Of a stretch of 64,000 nucleotides of DNA, positions 1 to 9,141 are shown in pieces (within the stretch, counting starts at the first letter, position 1; the number at the start of each line of letters is the position of its first letter). Source of the stretch: Cellulomonas sp. JZ18 (GTDB lineage Bacteria > Actinomycetota > Actinomycetes > Actinomycetales > Cellulomonadaceae); the NCBI RefSeq assembly GCF_009720485.1, contig NZ_CP045245.1:3906001-3970000 (forward strand). Reading direction: 5' to 3'. Both the position numbers and the translations under genes were made by a program. The notes under the pieces are model-generated. The model was given only the letters and a program-made list of their open reading frames with translations. It searched no databases and was not told the origin of the DNA.

Positions 1-756
1 ACCGGCCCCGGCGAGCTCCTGCACGCGGTCCCGCGCGGCGACGGGGTCGTCGGGCAGCACGCCCTGGACGACCACGTCGAACGGCCCCGCGTCGGGTGCG
101 CGGTGCGCCCGGACCCACCCGACGACGGCCTCGACGTCGGCCGCGGTCATCTCCTGCTCCGGCGGGGCACCGCGCAGCTGCGGGACCACGCCGTCCCAGC
201 GGACGGCGCGGCCCATCGAGCGCTCGCTCGGGAACGCCGCCACCGGCCACACGGGCACGTGCGTGCGCCCGTCGGCACGCGGCAGCGGACGCGGGTCGAA
301 CCGCATGCCGTCCACGTGCAGGTGCGTGCCCTCGTGGTGCACGGGACCGCCGGCGAACGCCTGCGCGAGCACCGCGAGGTCGTCGTCGAGCAGCTCGGCG
401 CGCTCGCGCAGCGTGCGGCGCTCGGCCGGCACCGCGGCGACCGCGCCGTCCTCCGCGACGCCCAGCCCCACCGGCAGCACGAGCCGCCCGCCGGACAGGT
501 GGTCCACCGTCACCGCCTGCTTCGCCACGACCCACGGCCGGCGCCGGGGCAGCGCGAGGACCATCGCACCCAGCGTGATGCGGCCTGTGCGCACCGCGGC
601 GGCGGCCATGAGCGCCCACGGGTCCCAGGACGGCATGCCGGCGATGTCGACGCCGTCCCACGTGAACCAGCCGTCCCACCCGTGCTGCTCGGCCACCTCC
701 GCCATCTCGACGACCTGCTGCGCCGTCCCGAAGCTCGCCACGAAACCGATCCGCAC
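1..756 (-). CDS. LLM-class flavin-dependent oxidoreductase (3' end outside window)
   Basis: The visible 252 codons start at a GTG whose product begins VRIGFVASFGTAQQ. This is the first beta strand of the luciferase-like (F420/FMN-dependent) TIM-barrel family. The family pattern continues with GWDGWFTWD, a segment on metal/flavin-side loops, and HLSGGRLVLPVGLG, the classical strand-loop of bacterial luciferase-like oxidoreductases. It probably oxidises or reduces a small organic substrate with FMNH2 or F420; the substrate cannot be told. The gene runs off the left edge, so its C-terminus is unseen. It is divergent from the FAD oxidoreductase at 968 across about 210 bp of GC-rich DNA containing short direct repeats. 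Confidence 0.85.
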   Translation of the reverse strand, partial: MRIGFVASFGTAQQVVEMAEVAEQHGWDGWFTWDGVDIAGMPSWDPWALMAAAAVRTGRITLGAMVLALPRRRPWVVAKQAVTVDHLSGGRLVLPVGLGVAEDGAVAAVPAERRTLRERAELLDDDLAVLAQAFAGGPVHHEGTHLHVDGMRFDPRPLPRADGRTHVPVWPVAAFPSERSMGRAVRWDGVVPQLRGAPPEQEMTAADVEAVVGWVRAHRAPDAGPFDVVVQGVLPDDPVAARDRVQELAGAG

Positions 757-967
757 CGCGCACCCCCGTCCGCGTCCGTGTCCGCGCGTGTCCGCACACG
801 TGCCCTCACCCGTGCCCTCACCCCTGGACGGCCCCGGCGCCGCCCACGGCGGGACGCTACGCCGCCCCACCGACACCGCTCCCGCGCCGGACGCGTCCAC
901 CCCGGCCTACGCTGGCCGGGACGTCCACGCGCCGCCCGGCGTGCCGCCGGCCCAGGAAGGAGCCCTC

Positions 968-2437
968 GTGCCCACCGACGTCGTCGTGGTCGGCTCCGGC
1001 CCCAACGGCCTCGCCGCGGCGGTGACGTGCGCACGCGCGGGGCTCGAGGTCGTCGTCCTCGAGGCGCAGCCGACCGTCGGGGGCGGGTCCCGCACGCTCG
1101 ACCTCGGGCTGGCGGACGGCCTGGTGCACGACATCTGCTCGGCTGTGCACCCCATGGCGTGGGCCTCGCCGTTCCTGCAGGAGTTCGACCTCGGCGCACG
1201 CGGCGTCGACCTGATCACCCCCGAGGTGTCCTACGCGCAGCCGCTGGACGACGGCGAGGCGGGCATCGCGTACCGCGACCTCGCGCGCACGGTCGAGGCG
1301 CTGGGGCCGGACGGCCCGGCGTGGCGGTCGCTGCTGGGGCCGCTCGCCGCGCGGCCCGACGTGCTCGTCGGCCTCGCGCTGGGCGACAAGCGCAGCATCC
1401 CGCCGCACCTGCTGCCCGGCGGGGTGCCGACGGCCCTGCGGTACGCGCTCGGCCTGGTCGAGCAGGGCACACCCCTGTGGAACCGCCGGTTCCGCGGGCA
1501 CGTCGCGCCCGCCCTCCTCGCCGGCGTCATGTCCCACGCCATCCACCCGCTGCCGGCGCTGCCGGCGGCCGGTGCCGGCCTGCTGCTCGCCGCGCTCGCG
1601 CACGCGGGCAGCGGGTGGCCGCTGCCGCGCGGCGGGTCGCAGGCGATCGTCGGGGCGCTGCGCGCCGACCTCGAGGCGCACGGCGGGACCGTCCGCCCGG
1701 ACCACCGCGTCACGTCCGCGGGCGACCTGCCGCACGCGCGCTGCGTGCTGTTCGACACCGCGCCGCACACCCTCGTCCGGGTGCTCGGCGACCGCCTGCC
1801 GGCACGCACGCGGCGGGCCCTCGAGCGGTTCCGGTTCGGCGACGGCGCGGCCAAGGTCGACTTCGTGCTGTCCGGGCCCGTGCCGTGGGCGCACCCGGAG
1901 GTCGGGCGCGCCGGCACGGTGCACCTGGGCGGCTCGCAGCAGCAGGTCGCCGAGGCCGAGGCGCACGTGGCGGCCGGCCGGCACGCGCCGCGTCCTACGG
2001 TGCTGCTCAGCGACCCGGCCGTCGTCGACCCCGGCCGGGAGGTCGGCGGCCTGCGACCGCTGTGGACGTACGCACACGTGCCGGCGGGCTCGGACGTCGA
2101 CGTCACCGAGGCCGTCACGGCGCAGGTCGAGCGGTTCGCGCCGGGGTTCCGCGACCTCGTCGTCGCGTCGCGCTGCATCCCGGCGGCGCGCATGGTGGAG
2201 CACGACGAGAACTACGTGGGCGGCGACATCTCCGCCGGCGCGCTCGACCTCGTGCAGGTCGTGGCGCGGCCGACCGCCTCGCTCGACCCCTACCGCATGG
2301 CGGAGGGCGTGTACCTGTGCTCGGCGTCGACGCCCCCCGGGCCGGGCGTGCACGGGCTCGGTGGGTGGTACGCCGCGCGGCGCGCGCTGCGCCAGGTGTT
2401 CGACGTGCGGCACCCCCCGCGGGTCGGACCAGCGTGA
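968..2437 (+). CDS. FAD/NAD(P)-dependent oxidoreductase, phytoene-desaturase-like
   Basis: This 489-residue protein opens with a dinucleotide-binding fold (VVVGSGPNGLAAA near residue 10, then the acidic end VVLEAQP and GGGSRT). It ends with the C-terminal FAD segment GVYLCSASTPPGPGVHGLGG. This architecture is that of the carotenoid desaturase/amine-oxidase-like flavoproteins ('NAD(P)/FAD-dependent oxidoreductase'). No carotenoid genes lie nearby, so the substrate is unknown. The GTG start is chosen because AGGAAGGAG lies 6-7 bases upstream and because it begins immediately before the Rossmann strand; earlier in-frame codons translate to low-complexity sequence. Confidence 0.87.
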   Translation: MPTDVVVVGSGPNGLAAAVTCARAGLEVVVLEAQPTVGGGSRTLDLGLADGLVHDICSAVHPMAWASPFLQEFDLGARGVDLITPEVSYAQPLDDGEAGIAYRDLARTVEALGPDGPAWRSLLGPLAARPDVLVGLALGDKRSIPPHLLPGGVPTALRYALGLVEQGTPLWNRRFRGHVAPALLAGVMSHAIHPLPALPAAGAGLLLAALAHAGSGWPLPRGGSQAIVGALRADLEAHGGTVRPDHRVTSAGDLPHARCVLFDTAPHTLVRVLGDRLPARTRRALERFRFGDGAAKVDFVLSGPVPWAHPEVGRAGTVHLGGSQQQVAEAEAHVAAGRHAPRPTVLLSDPAVVDPGREVGGLRPLWTYAHVPAGSDVDVTEAVTAQVERFAPGFRDLVVASRCIPAARMVEHDENYVGGDISAGALDLVQVVARPTASLDPYRMAEGVYLCSASTPPGPGVHGLGGWYAARRALRQVFDVRHPPRVGPA

Positions 2438-2585
2438 CCTGCACCGCTGGACGGGGGTCCAGATTCGCCCGCGGCCACGCCGGGGCTTCGGTGGTGCGAA
2501 ACGGCCTCTGCCCCTACCGTCGTCCCGTGGGTCGCGCGGGTGGGTGCGCGGCCGGCGGTCCGGAGGCGGGGAGGGAGCGGTGCGC

Positions 2586-3158
2586 GTGAGCGACGACCCG
2601 TACGCCGTGCCCCCCGTGACAGCCCCCGCGGACGCCGTCCACGCGGCCCCCGGTGCGGGCGTCGAGCCGCCCGCCGCACTGCCGGGCGAGGTCACCGCAC
2701 CCGCACCGGTCGACGGCGAGGAGCTGCCCGCCTCCCACCCGTCGTCGTCGTTCGTCGCACTGCGCCGCTGGGTGCTCGACAGCGCGGCCCAGCTGCGCAC
2801 GCTGCGCGGGGACCTGCGCGAGCAGATCGCCGCCGCGTCGTCGTCGGCGGTCGGCCCGCTCGGGGACGTGCCGGAGAAGGTCGTCCTCGTGGCGTCCGAG
2901 CTCGCGACCAACGCGCTCGCGCACGGGCGGCCGCCCACGCAGGTGCGCCTGGCCCAGGACGGCACGACGTTCCTGCTCGAGGTCTCCGACGCCGCCGTCG
3001 ACCGGCACCCGTTCGTCGCCGGCAGCCGCGCCCCGGGTGACGGCGGGTTCGGCCTGCAGATCGCGCGGCGCCTGTCCCTCGACGTCGGCTGGTACGCCGA
3101 CTCCGGCGGCAAGCACGTGTGGGCCACCTTCTGCCCCTCGGAGCCCGGCGGCGTGTGA
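2586..3158 (+). CDS. ATP-binding protein, anti-sigma/RsbW-like HATPase
   Basis: This 190-residue protein has a long Pro/Ala-rich N-terminus. It is followed by a GHKL ATPase domain: ELATNALAHG (N box, about residues 101-110), VSDAA, and GGFGLQIARRLS (G boxes). Stand-alone HATPase_c_2 domains of this kind occur widely in actinomycetes as anti-sigma-factor kinases or partners of phosphatase switches. No anti-anti-sigma factor or phosphatase is adjacent. GTG 2586 is preferred over GTG 2580 because GGAGGGAG then lies at a normal distance. Confidence 0.8.
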   Translation: MSDDPYAVPPVTAPADAVHAAPGAGVEPPAALPGEVTAPAPVDGEELPASHPSSSFVALRRWVLDSAAQLRTLRGDLREQIAAASSSAVGPLGDVPEKVVLVASELATNALAHGRPPTQVRLAQDGTTFLLEVSDAAVDRHPFVAGSRAPGDGGFGLQIARRLSLDVGWYADSGGKHVWATFCPSEPGGV

Positions 3159-3210
3159 CCCCCGGCGGACGCCGCCGCGCCTCTCGCGGGGCGTGTCCCA
3201 CACTGTGCGC

Positions 3211-4041
3211 ATGACGGGCGGCATGACGGGCGACGGCGCGACCCCCTCCACCGGCCCGGCCGGGGACCCCTCCGGCGTGCGCACGCTCACGCTGCGCGGG
3301 ACGACCCTCGGGCGCGGCGTCCCCGCGGTGTGCGTGCCGCTCGTCGCGGCGACCCCGCAGGCCGCGGCGCAGGACGCGCGCACGCTGCCGCCCGGCGCGG
3401 CCGACGTCGTCGAGGTCCGGCTGGACCACGTGCGCGGCAGCGCCCAGGATCCCGGGCTCGTCACGGCGACGCTCGACGCCGTGCGCGCCGTGCTGCCCGC
3501 TCACGTGCCGGTGCTCGCGACGTTCCGCTCCGCGCGCGAGGGCGGTGCGCAGCCCGCCGACGACGCGGCGTACGCGGCGGTCGTGCGGGCCGCGCTCGCG
3601 TCGGGGACCGCCGACGCCGTCGACGTCGAGCTGGCGACGCCCGCCGCCGTGCGCGACGACCTGCTCGCCGCCGCGCGGGAGCAGGGGGTCCCGGTCGTCG
3701 TCTCGACGCACGACTTCGCCGGCACCCCGGACGCCGACGCGCTGGTCGACGTGCTGCGCCGGCAGCGGGACGTGGGCGCGGACGTGTGCAAGGTCGCGGT
3801 CATGCCGCACGACGCGGACGACGTGCTGACCCTGCTGCGCGCCACGCGGGCGTTCGCGCGGGAGGCGGACCGGCCCGTCGTCGCGATCGCGATGGGCGGG
3901 CTCGGCGTCGTCACGCGGATCGCCGGCGAGGTGTTCGGGTCCGCGCTGACGTTCGGCGCGGTGGGCGCGACCAGCGCGCCCGGTCAGGTCGACGCGCTGC
4001 GGCTGCGCGAGGTCCTGGCGCTCGTGCACGACGCCCTCTGA
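3211..4041 (+). CDS. aroD: 3-dehydroquinate dehydratase, type I
   Basis: This is the type I (Schiff-base) dehydroquinase of the shikimate pathway, which removes water from 3-dehydroquinate. Visible family motifs are EVRLDH (substrate-binding Glu/Arg), VVVSTHDF with the catalytic His (residue about 167), DVCKVAVMP with the Schiff-base Lys (about 194), and the C-terminal AMGGLGVVTRI and GATSAPGQ. The length of 276 residues includes about 30 extra N-terminal residues. A second ATG four codons in is also possible. Most actinomycetes use the unrelated type II enzyme (AroQ), so a type I enzyme here is worth noting; whether the genome also has aroQ cannot be seen. Confidence 0.92.
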   Translation: MTGGMTGDGATPSTGPAGDPSGVRTLTLRGTTLGRGVPAVCVPLVAATPQAAAQDARTLPPGAADVVEVRLDHVRGSAQDPGLVTATLDAVRAVLPAHVPVLATFRSAREGGAQPADDAAYAAVVRAALASGTADAVDVELATPAAVRDDLLAAAREQGVPVVVSTHDFAGTPDADALVDVLRRQRDVGADVCKVAVMPHDADDVLTLLRATRAFAREADRPVVAIAMGGLGVVTRIAGEVFGSALTFGAVGATSAPGQVDALRLREVLALVHDAL

Positions 4042-4075
4042 GGCCACCGGCCCGCGCGGGGACGCGCCGCGCGGC

Positions 4076-5185
4076 TCACTGCACGCCGTCGGCGTGCCGC
4101 TGCTCGACCTCGCGCGCGGCGGCGCGCGTGCGCTCGGCGTTCGTCCCGTCCGGTTCCGGGGCCGGCGTCTCCCCCGGGTCGTGCAGCATGTGCGACTGCA
4201 CGAGCTCGTGCCGCTGCACGTACGTGTTCGCCACGGCCTGGATGGTGGCCGCGACGGGCAGCGCGAGGAACGCGCCGAGCGCCCCGAACACCGCGCCGAA
4301 CGCGAGCACCACCACGAACGACACGGCCGCGTTCATCTCCAGCGCACGCGCGGACACCTTCGGCGCGAGCCACAGGTTCTCCACCTGCTGGTAGCCGATG
4401 ACGAACGCCAGCACGCCGAGCGCCTGCGGCACCCCCTGCGAGGTCAGCGCGACGACCACGGGCAGCGCACCGCCGATGTACGTGCCGATCGTCGGGACGA
4501 ACTGCGACACGACGCCGGTGAACAGCGCGAGCGGCAGCGAGTACGGCGTGCCGAGGATCGCGAGGAACGCGAACGTCGCCACCGTGGCGATCGCCGCGAG
4601 GACGATGCGCGTGTTGATGAAGTCCGCGACCTTGACCTGCGTGATCTCCCACAGCCGCAGGACCTCCTGCTGGCGGTTCGGCGTCAGCCAGCGGCAGATG
4701 GACGCCCGGAACCGCGGGCCGGCCGCGAGCAGGTAGTACGTGACCAGCAGGATCGTCAGCGCCGCGAAGACGCCGCCCAGGATGGTCGTGCCGACCAGCA
4801 GCGCGCCGCTCGCGAGGTCGCCGCCCCACGCCTCGGTCGCCTGCCGCAGCAGCTCGTCCGTCTCGGGGACCTCGACGCCGAACCGCTCGCCCGCCATGGT
4901 GCGGGCGTCCGCGTAGAGCTGCGGCACGTTCTCGACCAGCTGCACGAGCTGCTGGACGAACAGGTTCCCGAACAGCGCCAGCACGACGACGACCAGGACG
5001 AGCCCGCCGATCAGCGCGACCGCCGCCGCCGCGCCCCGCCTCCACCCGTGCCGCACGAGCCACACGACGATCGGCTCGAGCGCGAGCGCGAGGAAGAACG
5101 CGATGAGCAGGTTGACGAACAGCCCGCCGAGGGCGCCGAGGGCGTTCCACGCGAAGATGCCGACGAACACCGCGACGACCGCCAT
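4076..5185 (-). CDS. AI-2E family transporter (N-terminus probably longer, frame disturbed)
   Basis: This is a multi-span membrane protein of the AI-2E/YdiK/PerM family. It has clustered hydrophobic helices (NLLIAFFLALALEP, LIGGLVLVVVVLALF), the family hallmark FVPTIGTYIGGALP, and a charged C-terminal tail. Members export or import diverse solutes; the name does not prove autoinducer transport. The uninterrupted frame starts at ATG 5185, which lacks a ribosome site and skips the usual pre-helix PRWWGKAL segment, which is encoded just upstream in frame. A GTG at 5336 with GGGAGGA at good distance would give the natural N-terminus if single C residues (minus strand) were added to the runs at 5311-5315 and 5211-5214. 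The restored product would be about 420 residues. Confidence 0.85.
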   Translation of the reverse strand: MAVVAVFVGIFAWNALGALGGLFVNLLIAFFLALALEPIVVWLVRHGWRRGAAAAVALIGGLVLVVVVLALFGNLFVQQLVQLVENVPQLYADARTMAGERFGVEVPETDELLRQATEAWGGDLASGALLVGTTILGGVFAALTILLVTYYLLAAGPRFRASICRWLTPNRQQEVLRLWEITQVKVADFINTRIVLAAIATVATFAFLAILGTPYSLPLALFTGVVSQFVPTIGTYIGGALPVVVALTSQGVPQALGVLAFVIGYQQVENLWLAPKVSARALEMNAAVSFVVVLAFGAVFGALGAFLALPVAATIQAVANTYVQRHELVQSHMLHDPGETPAPEPDGTNAERTRAAAREVEQRHADGVQ

Positions 5186-5476
5186 CGCCAGCGCCTTGCC
5201 CCACCACCGCGGGGCCGGCGGGCGTCGTGCTGCATCGCGCGGGTCCCCTCGTCCCCGGGACGCTCGGGCGCACCGAGCACCGGCTCCGGCGTCGTGGACG
5301 CGGTCGGCGCGGGGGCGGGGTGTCGGTGCTGCTCACGGGCGTCCTCCCGGTCGGGCGGCGCCTCCTGCCGGGAGGCTCGGCCACACCCTAGGGCCGACGC
5401 GCTGGCGGGGCGCACGTCCCTCGCCGTACGAGGGACGGGGACGGATCTCCGGTGCGCGGCGGGCCGGGGAGGGGCC

Positions 5477-6118
5477 ATGCTCGCGCCCGTGGACGGTCTG
5501 GGTGCGGCGGTGGGGTCGGGCGTGCTGGCGGGGTTCGGCATCGCGGTGCCCGTGGGAGCGGTGGGGGCGCTGATCGTGCTGCTCGGCGCGCGGCACGGGT
5601 GGCGGACCGGGTGCGCGGCGGGGCTGGGCGCGGCCGTCGTCGACGGCGTCTACGCCACCGTGGCGGTGGTCGCCGGCGCCGCGCTCGCCCCGGTGCTCGT
5701 GCGCGCCGCCGAGCCGGTGCGGTGGGTCTCGGCGGCGGTGCTCCTGGTCGTCGCGCTCCTGCTGCTGCGCACGTCCGCGCGCACGGCGGACGTGGACCCG
5801 CGCGACGACGCCGCCACGACGCGTCCGGGTCGCGCGTTCCTGCTGGTCCTCGCCGCGACGGTCGTCAACCCGACGACGGTCGTCTACTTCGTGGCGCTCA
5901 CGACGGGCGCCGCCACGACGACGCTGACGACGGGCACGCAGCGGACGGCGTTCGTGCTCGGCGCGCTCGTCGCGTCGGCCGCGTGGCAGCTGCTGCTCGG
6001 CACGGCCGGCGCCTGGGCGGGGCGCGCCCTCACCGGCGAGCGCGGTCGACGGTGGACGGCACGGGTCGGCGCGCTGGTCGTCCTCGCGCTCGCGGTCCGC
6101 ACGGCCCTGGGCGCCTGA
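5477..6118 (+). CDS. LysE-family translocator
   Basis: A 213-residue protein with about six hydrophobic helices. Its N-terminal GFGIAVPVGAVGALIV matches the first helix of the LysE/RhtB exporters, and NPTTVVYFVAL corresponds to the conserved NP-containing fourth helix. It is predicted to export an amino acid or related small molecule; the specificity is unknown. The ATG has GGGGAGGGG directly upstream. It is divergent from the AI-2E gene and convergent with the EamA gene at 6139, with only 20 bases between their ends. Confidence 0.85.
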   Translation: MLAPVDGLGAAVGSGVLAGFGIAVPVGAVGALIVLLGARHGWRTGCAAGLGAAVVDGVYATVAVVAGAALAPVLVRAAEPVRWVSAAVLLVVALLLLRTSARTADVDPRDDAATTRPGRAFLLVLAATVVNPTTVVYFVALTTGAATTTLTTGTQRTAFVLGALVASAAWQLLLGTAGAWAGRALTGERGRRWTARVGALVVLALAVRTALGA

Positions 6119-6138
6119 CGGACGCACTCGTGGCGCGT

Positions 6139-7104
6139 CTACCGCACGCGCGGGTCGAGGGTGGTGGGCGTGGCGGGCGTGGTCGGGGCCGCGAACGGAC
6201 GGGTGCGGCGGCGGGTGCCGAGGGCCAGGACGACGAGGCCGGCCGCCAGGACGGCGAGGCCGACCAGCGTGGTCGGCGCGAGGCGCTCGTGCAGCACCAG
6301 CAGGCCCAGCACGGTCGCCGTGAGCGGCTCGGCCAGGGTGAGCGTCGCGACCGTCGCCGCACCCAGGCGCGCGAGGCCGTACCCGAACAGCACGTACGCG
6401 AGGGTCGTCGTCACCAGGCCGAGCCACGCCACCTGCACCAGCCCGGCGGGCGTCGACAAGGGACCCGCACCCGCGAGCAGCAGCACCGGGACGCTCAGCG
6501 CCCCGGCGAGGCCGAACACGGCGCCCATGCTCGTGGTCGACGACCAGCCGCCGTCGATGAGCGCCGCACCCGCCAGGGTGTACAGCGCGTAGGCGGTACC
6601 CGCGCCGAGCGACCCGAGCACCCCGACGACGTCGACGCCCCCGTCCGCCCCGCCGGGCGTGCCGAACCCCAGGACGGCGACGCCCACGGTCGCGAGGACG
6701 GTCGCGACCGCCCACGGCGGGGACGGCCGCTCGCGCCGGACCGCCCACGCCAGCACACCCGTGACGACCGGCGCGGAGCCGAGCGCGATCACGGTGCCCA
6801 CGGCGACGCCGTTGCGGGCCGTGCCGAGGAAGAACGCGGGCTGGTACGCGAGCACGCCGGCCGCGCCGAGCACCAGCGCGAGCGCGCGCCCGGCCCGCGT
6901 GCGTGCGGGGCCGCGGACGGCGGCCACCGGACCCGCGGGCGCGCGCCGGGCCACGAGCGCCGCGACGAGCGCGAGCGCCAGCCCGCCGACGGCGATCCGC
7001 GCGGCGCCGAGCGCGACCGGGTCGGCGTCGGGGCCGAGCGCCTGGGCCGTGCCGGTCGTGCCGAAGCACACGGCGGCGAGGAGGACGGCGAGGACGGCGC
7101 GCAC
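6139..7104 (-). CDS. EamA/DMT-family transporter
   Basis: A 321-residue ten-helix drug/metabolite transporter with two EamA repeats. Repeat 1 starts at AVLAVLLAAVCFGTTGTAQ and repeat 2 at DVVGVLGSLGAGTAYALYTL. Each repeat ends with the typical GLA/LHERLAP region that precedes the last helix (AEPLTATVLGLLVLHERL). EamA proteins of this length export amino acids or other metabolites. The start is the GTG directly before RAVLAVLL; no strong ribosome site is seen. It lies downstream of, and on the same strand as, the TIGR03086 gene (gap about 80 bases). Confidence 0.87.
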   Translation of the reverse strand: MRAVLAVLLAAVCFGTTGTAQALGPDADPVALGAARIAVGGLALALVAALVARRAPAGPVAAVRGPARTRAGRALALVLGAAGVLAYQPAFFLGTARNGVAVGTVIALGSAPVVTGVLAWAVRRERPSPPWAVATVLATVGVAVLGFGTPGGADGGVDVVGVLGSLGAGTAYALYTLAGAALIDGGWSSTTSMGAVFGLAGALSVPVLLLAGAGPLSTPAGLVQVAWLGLVTTTLAYVLFGYGLARLGAATVATLTLAEPLTATVLGLLVLHERLAPTTLVGLAVLAAGLVVLALGTRRRTRPFAAPTTPATPTTLDPRVR

Positions 7105-7187
7105 GGGCGGATCGTCGCACGCGCGCCGTCGGGTCGTCGTCCGTGCGTCCGCGGGTGCCGGGCCCGAGCAGCGCCGGGCCCTGCCGG

Positions 7188-7751
7188 TCAGGCCGGCACG
7201 GTGGCGCGCCGGCCGAGCGCGGCGAGGGCCCGCGTCTGCCGGTCCGCGTCGGCCGGCACGTCCAGCGGCGGCGCGCACACGCCCTCGCCGTACAGGTGGT
7301 CGCCCATCGCGGCGACCATGCCCTCGATGACGTCGAGGTCGGCGTCCGTGAAGCGGTGCGCGCGCCCGTCGGCCGCGGCGACGTCCCACCGGTGCGCGAC
7401 CATGTCGAAGCCGTAGAACATGTCGAAGGTCGCGCCGAGCGTGGAGCGCCCGGTGACCGTCTCGATCTCCCGGCCGCCGACGCCGGGGTCGGCGAGCACC
7501 CGTCGGACGGCGTCGGCGTGCAGTCGCCACGCCGCGGCGGGGTCGGCGAGGTCGGGGCGGGGACCGAGGTCGACGTCGTGGCGGGCGAGGAAGTCCCGCT
7601 GCGTGTCGATCACGTGGGCCACGACGTCGCGGCCCGCCCAGCCCGCGCACGGCGACGGCGCGTCCCACGCGGCGGTGCTCGTCGCGTCGAGGACGGCCTG
7701 GAAGCCGCCGGCGCGCTCGGTGTAGGCGTCGAGGATCGCGTTGTCGGTCAT
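7188..7751 (-). CDS. TIGR03086-family DinB-like metal-binding protein
   Basis: A 187-residue DinB/maleylpyruvate-isomerase-type four-helix protein. The segment CAGWAGRDVVAHVIDTQRDFL contains the first metal-ligand His of the mycothiol-dependent transferase fold. The later MVAHRWDVAAADG is the usual second conserved block (normally H-x-W-D-L-A-x-A-x-G). Proteins of this family are probably mycothiol-dependent transferases or isomerases. It is transcribed divergently from the AraC gene; the two starts are only about 35 bases apart, so they must share a promoter region and the AraC protein may control this gene. Confidence 0.82.
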   Translation of the reverse strand: MTDNAILDAYTERAGGFQAVLDATSTAAWDAPSPCAGWAGRDVVAHVIDTQRDFLARHDVDLGPRPDLADPAAAWRLHADAVRRVLADPGVGGREIETVTGRSTLGATFDMFYGFDMVAHRWDVAAADGRAHRFTDADLDVIEGMVAAMGDHLYGEGVCAPPLDVPADADRQTRALAALGRRATVPA

Positions 7752-7785
7752 GTGCGCCACGCTACGGACGAGCACGGAGGCGGCA

Positions 7786-8679
7786 TTGGACGAACGCGAC
7801 AGGGTGAGCGGGGCGGGCGTGGGCGGGGCGGGCGTGGACGACGTCGAGCGCGCGCACCTCGTCGACCCGCGGGACACCTCCTTCCGGATCGGCCGCTGGG
7901 GGCCGCCGGACGACCTCGCGCCGCTCGTGCGCCGGTACTGGGTGCCGACGTGGTCGGTGCCCGACGGGCAGGAGGCGGTGCAGCGCGTCCTGCAGTACCC
8001 GGTGTGCCTCGTGGTCGTGTCGGACACGTACGCGCGGTTCTACGGCGTGCAGCCCGGGCTCTCGACGACGACGCTGCGCGGGACCGGGTGGGCGGTCGGG
8101 GTCATGCTCCAGCCCGCCGCGGGTGCCCTGCTCACGGCGGGGTCCGTCGCGCCGTGGACCGGCCGGCACGCCGATCTCGCGGACGCGCTGGCCCGGACGA
8201 CGCCGCAGGCCGAGGTGGACGCGCTGGTCGCGGCCGTGCGCGCCACGATGGAGCCCGCGCCGGCCGACGAGGCGCGCCAGCGCGCGGCCACCGCCCACCT
8301 CGACGCGTTCTGGCGCCGGTACCTGCCGGTCGACGAGGAGGGTGCGCTGGTCGACGCCGTCGTCGCGGCCGTCGAGGACGACCCGGCGATCCTGCGGGTC
8401 GCCCAGCTGTGCGAGCGGTTCGCCATGACGGAGCGGACGCTGCAGCGGCTCACCCGCCGCCGGCTCGGCCTGACCCCGAAGTGGCTGGTGCAGCGCCGGC
8501 GGCTGCACGAGGCCGCGGGGCGCCTGCGCGAGGGCGGTGCCACGCTGGCCGACCTCGCCGCGGACCTGGGCTACGCCGACGAGTCGCACCTCTCGCGCGA
8601 CTTCCGCCGCGTGACGGGCATGACGCCGGGCACGTTCGCCGCACGCTTCACGACGAGGCCGGCGACGCCGTCGCGGTGA
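7786..8679 (+). CDS. AraC-family transcriptional regulator (DUF6597-type sensor domain)
   Basis: A 297-residue regulator. The N-terminal part (RIGRWGPPDDLAPLVRRYW, then QYPVCLVVV) matches the DUF6597 sensory domain found in many AraC proteins. The C-terminal 100 residues carry two helix-turn-helices (LCERFAMTERTLQRLTRR and LADLAADLGYADESHLSRDF) ending in the conserved FRRVTGMTPGTF. The TTG start is taken because GGAGG sits five bases upstream; a GTG at 7804 is the alternative. Its 3' end overlaps the 3' end of the lipoprotein gene on the other strand by about 30 bases. Confidence 0.87.
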   Translation: MDERDRVSGAGVGGAGVDDVERAHLVDPRDTSFRIGRWGPPDDLAPLVRRYWVPTWSVPDGQEAVQRVLQYPVCLVVVSDTYARFYGVQPGLSTTTLRGTGWAVGVMLQPAAGALLTAGSVAPWTGRHADLADALARTTPQAEVDALVAAVRATMEPAPADEARQRAATAHLDAFWRRYLPVDEEGALVDAVVAAVEDDPAILRVAQLCERFAMTERTLQRLTRRRLGLTPKWLVQRRRLHEAAGRLREGGATLADLAADLGYADESHLSRDFRRVTGMTPGTFAARFTTRPATPSR

Positions 8680-9141
8680 CGGCCGGCGGCACCGGACCGA
8701 CCCCGTCGTACGGCGTGATCGTGCGCCACCCGTCACCGCTGCCGTCGAGCGGGTCGCCCCGCGCGAGCCACAGGCGGACCGGGTGGTCCACGTCGAGGGG
8801 GTCGGCCGCCGGGGAGGACCCGCAGGTCGCGGGCGTGGCAGCGACGTGCAGGCGGTCCCCGGGGCGGAGTCGCCCGCGACGACCGCGAGCACCTCGACCT
8901 CCCACACCGGCGCCTCGGTGCTCAGCATCGGGCGTGCGCCGACCCGCTCGAGGACGGTGGCGTCGACGACGAGCTCGGCGACCTCCGTCCGTGCGGTCTC
9001 GTCGGGGAACGGCGCCCAGTCGACGCACGTGTGCGTGCTCGGCGCGCACGCGGTGCCCGCCGTGAGGACGAGCAGGACGGCCGCCGGCACGACCGCGGCC
9101 GCGCCCCGCCGGCGCTCGTGCTGCCGGAAGGAGAGCGTCAT
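8648..9141 (-). CDS. Putative lipoprotein, frameshifted near 8858
   Basis: The ATG at 9141 begins a lipoprotein signal (MTLSFRQHERRR, hydrophobic stretch, then lipobox LTAGTAC). The mature part has several Cys and reads coherently as far as VVAGDSAPG. The frame then fails, while the next frame continues with DRLHVAATPATCG and ends in VTATASPASS. Adding one base in the four-base run 8857-8860 joins both parts into about 164 residues. The function is unknown. Its ATG overlaps the TGA of the ArsR gene (ATGA), so it is the third gene of a coupled operon. One-base loss in a homopolymer suggests a sequencing error, although true inactivation cannot be excluded. Confidence 0.7.

Noticed and set aside
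757..967. Short repeated GTGCCCTCACC motif as a regulatory array
   Set aside because: Only two imperfect copies, no dyad, and typical of local GC-rich slippage.
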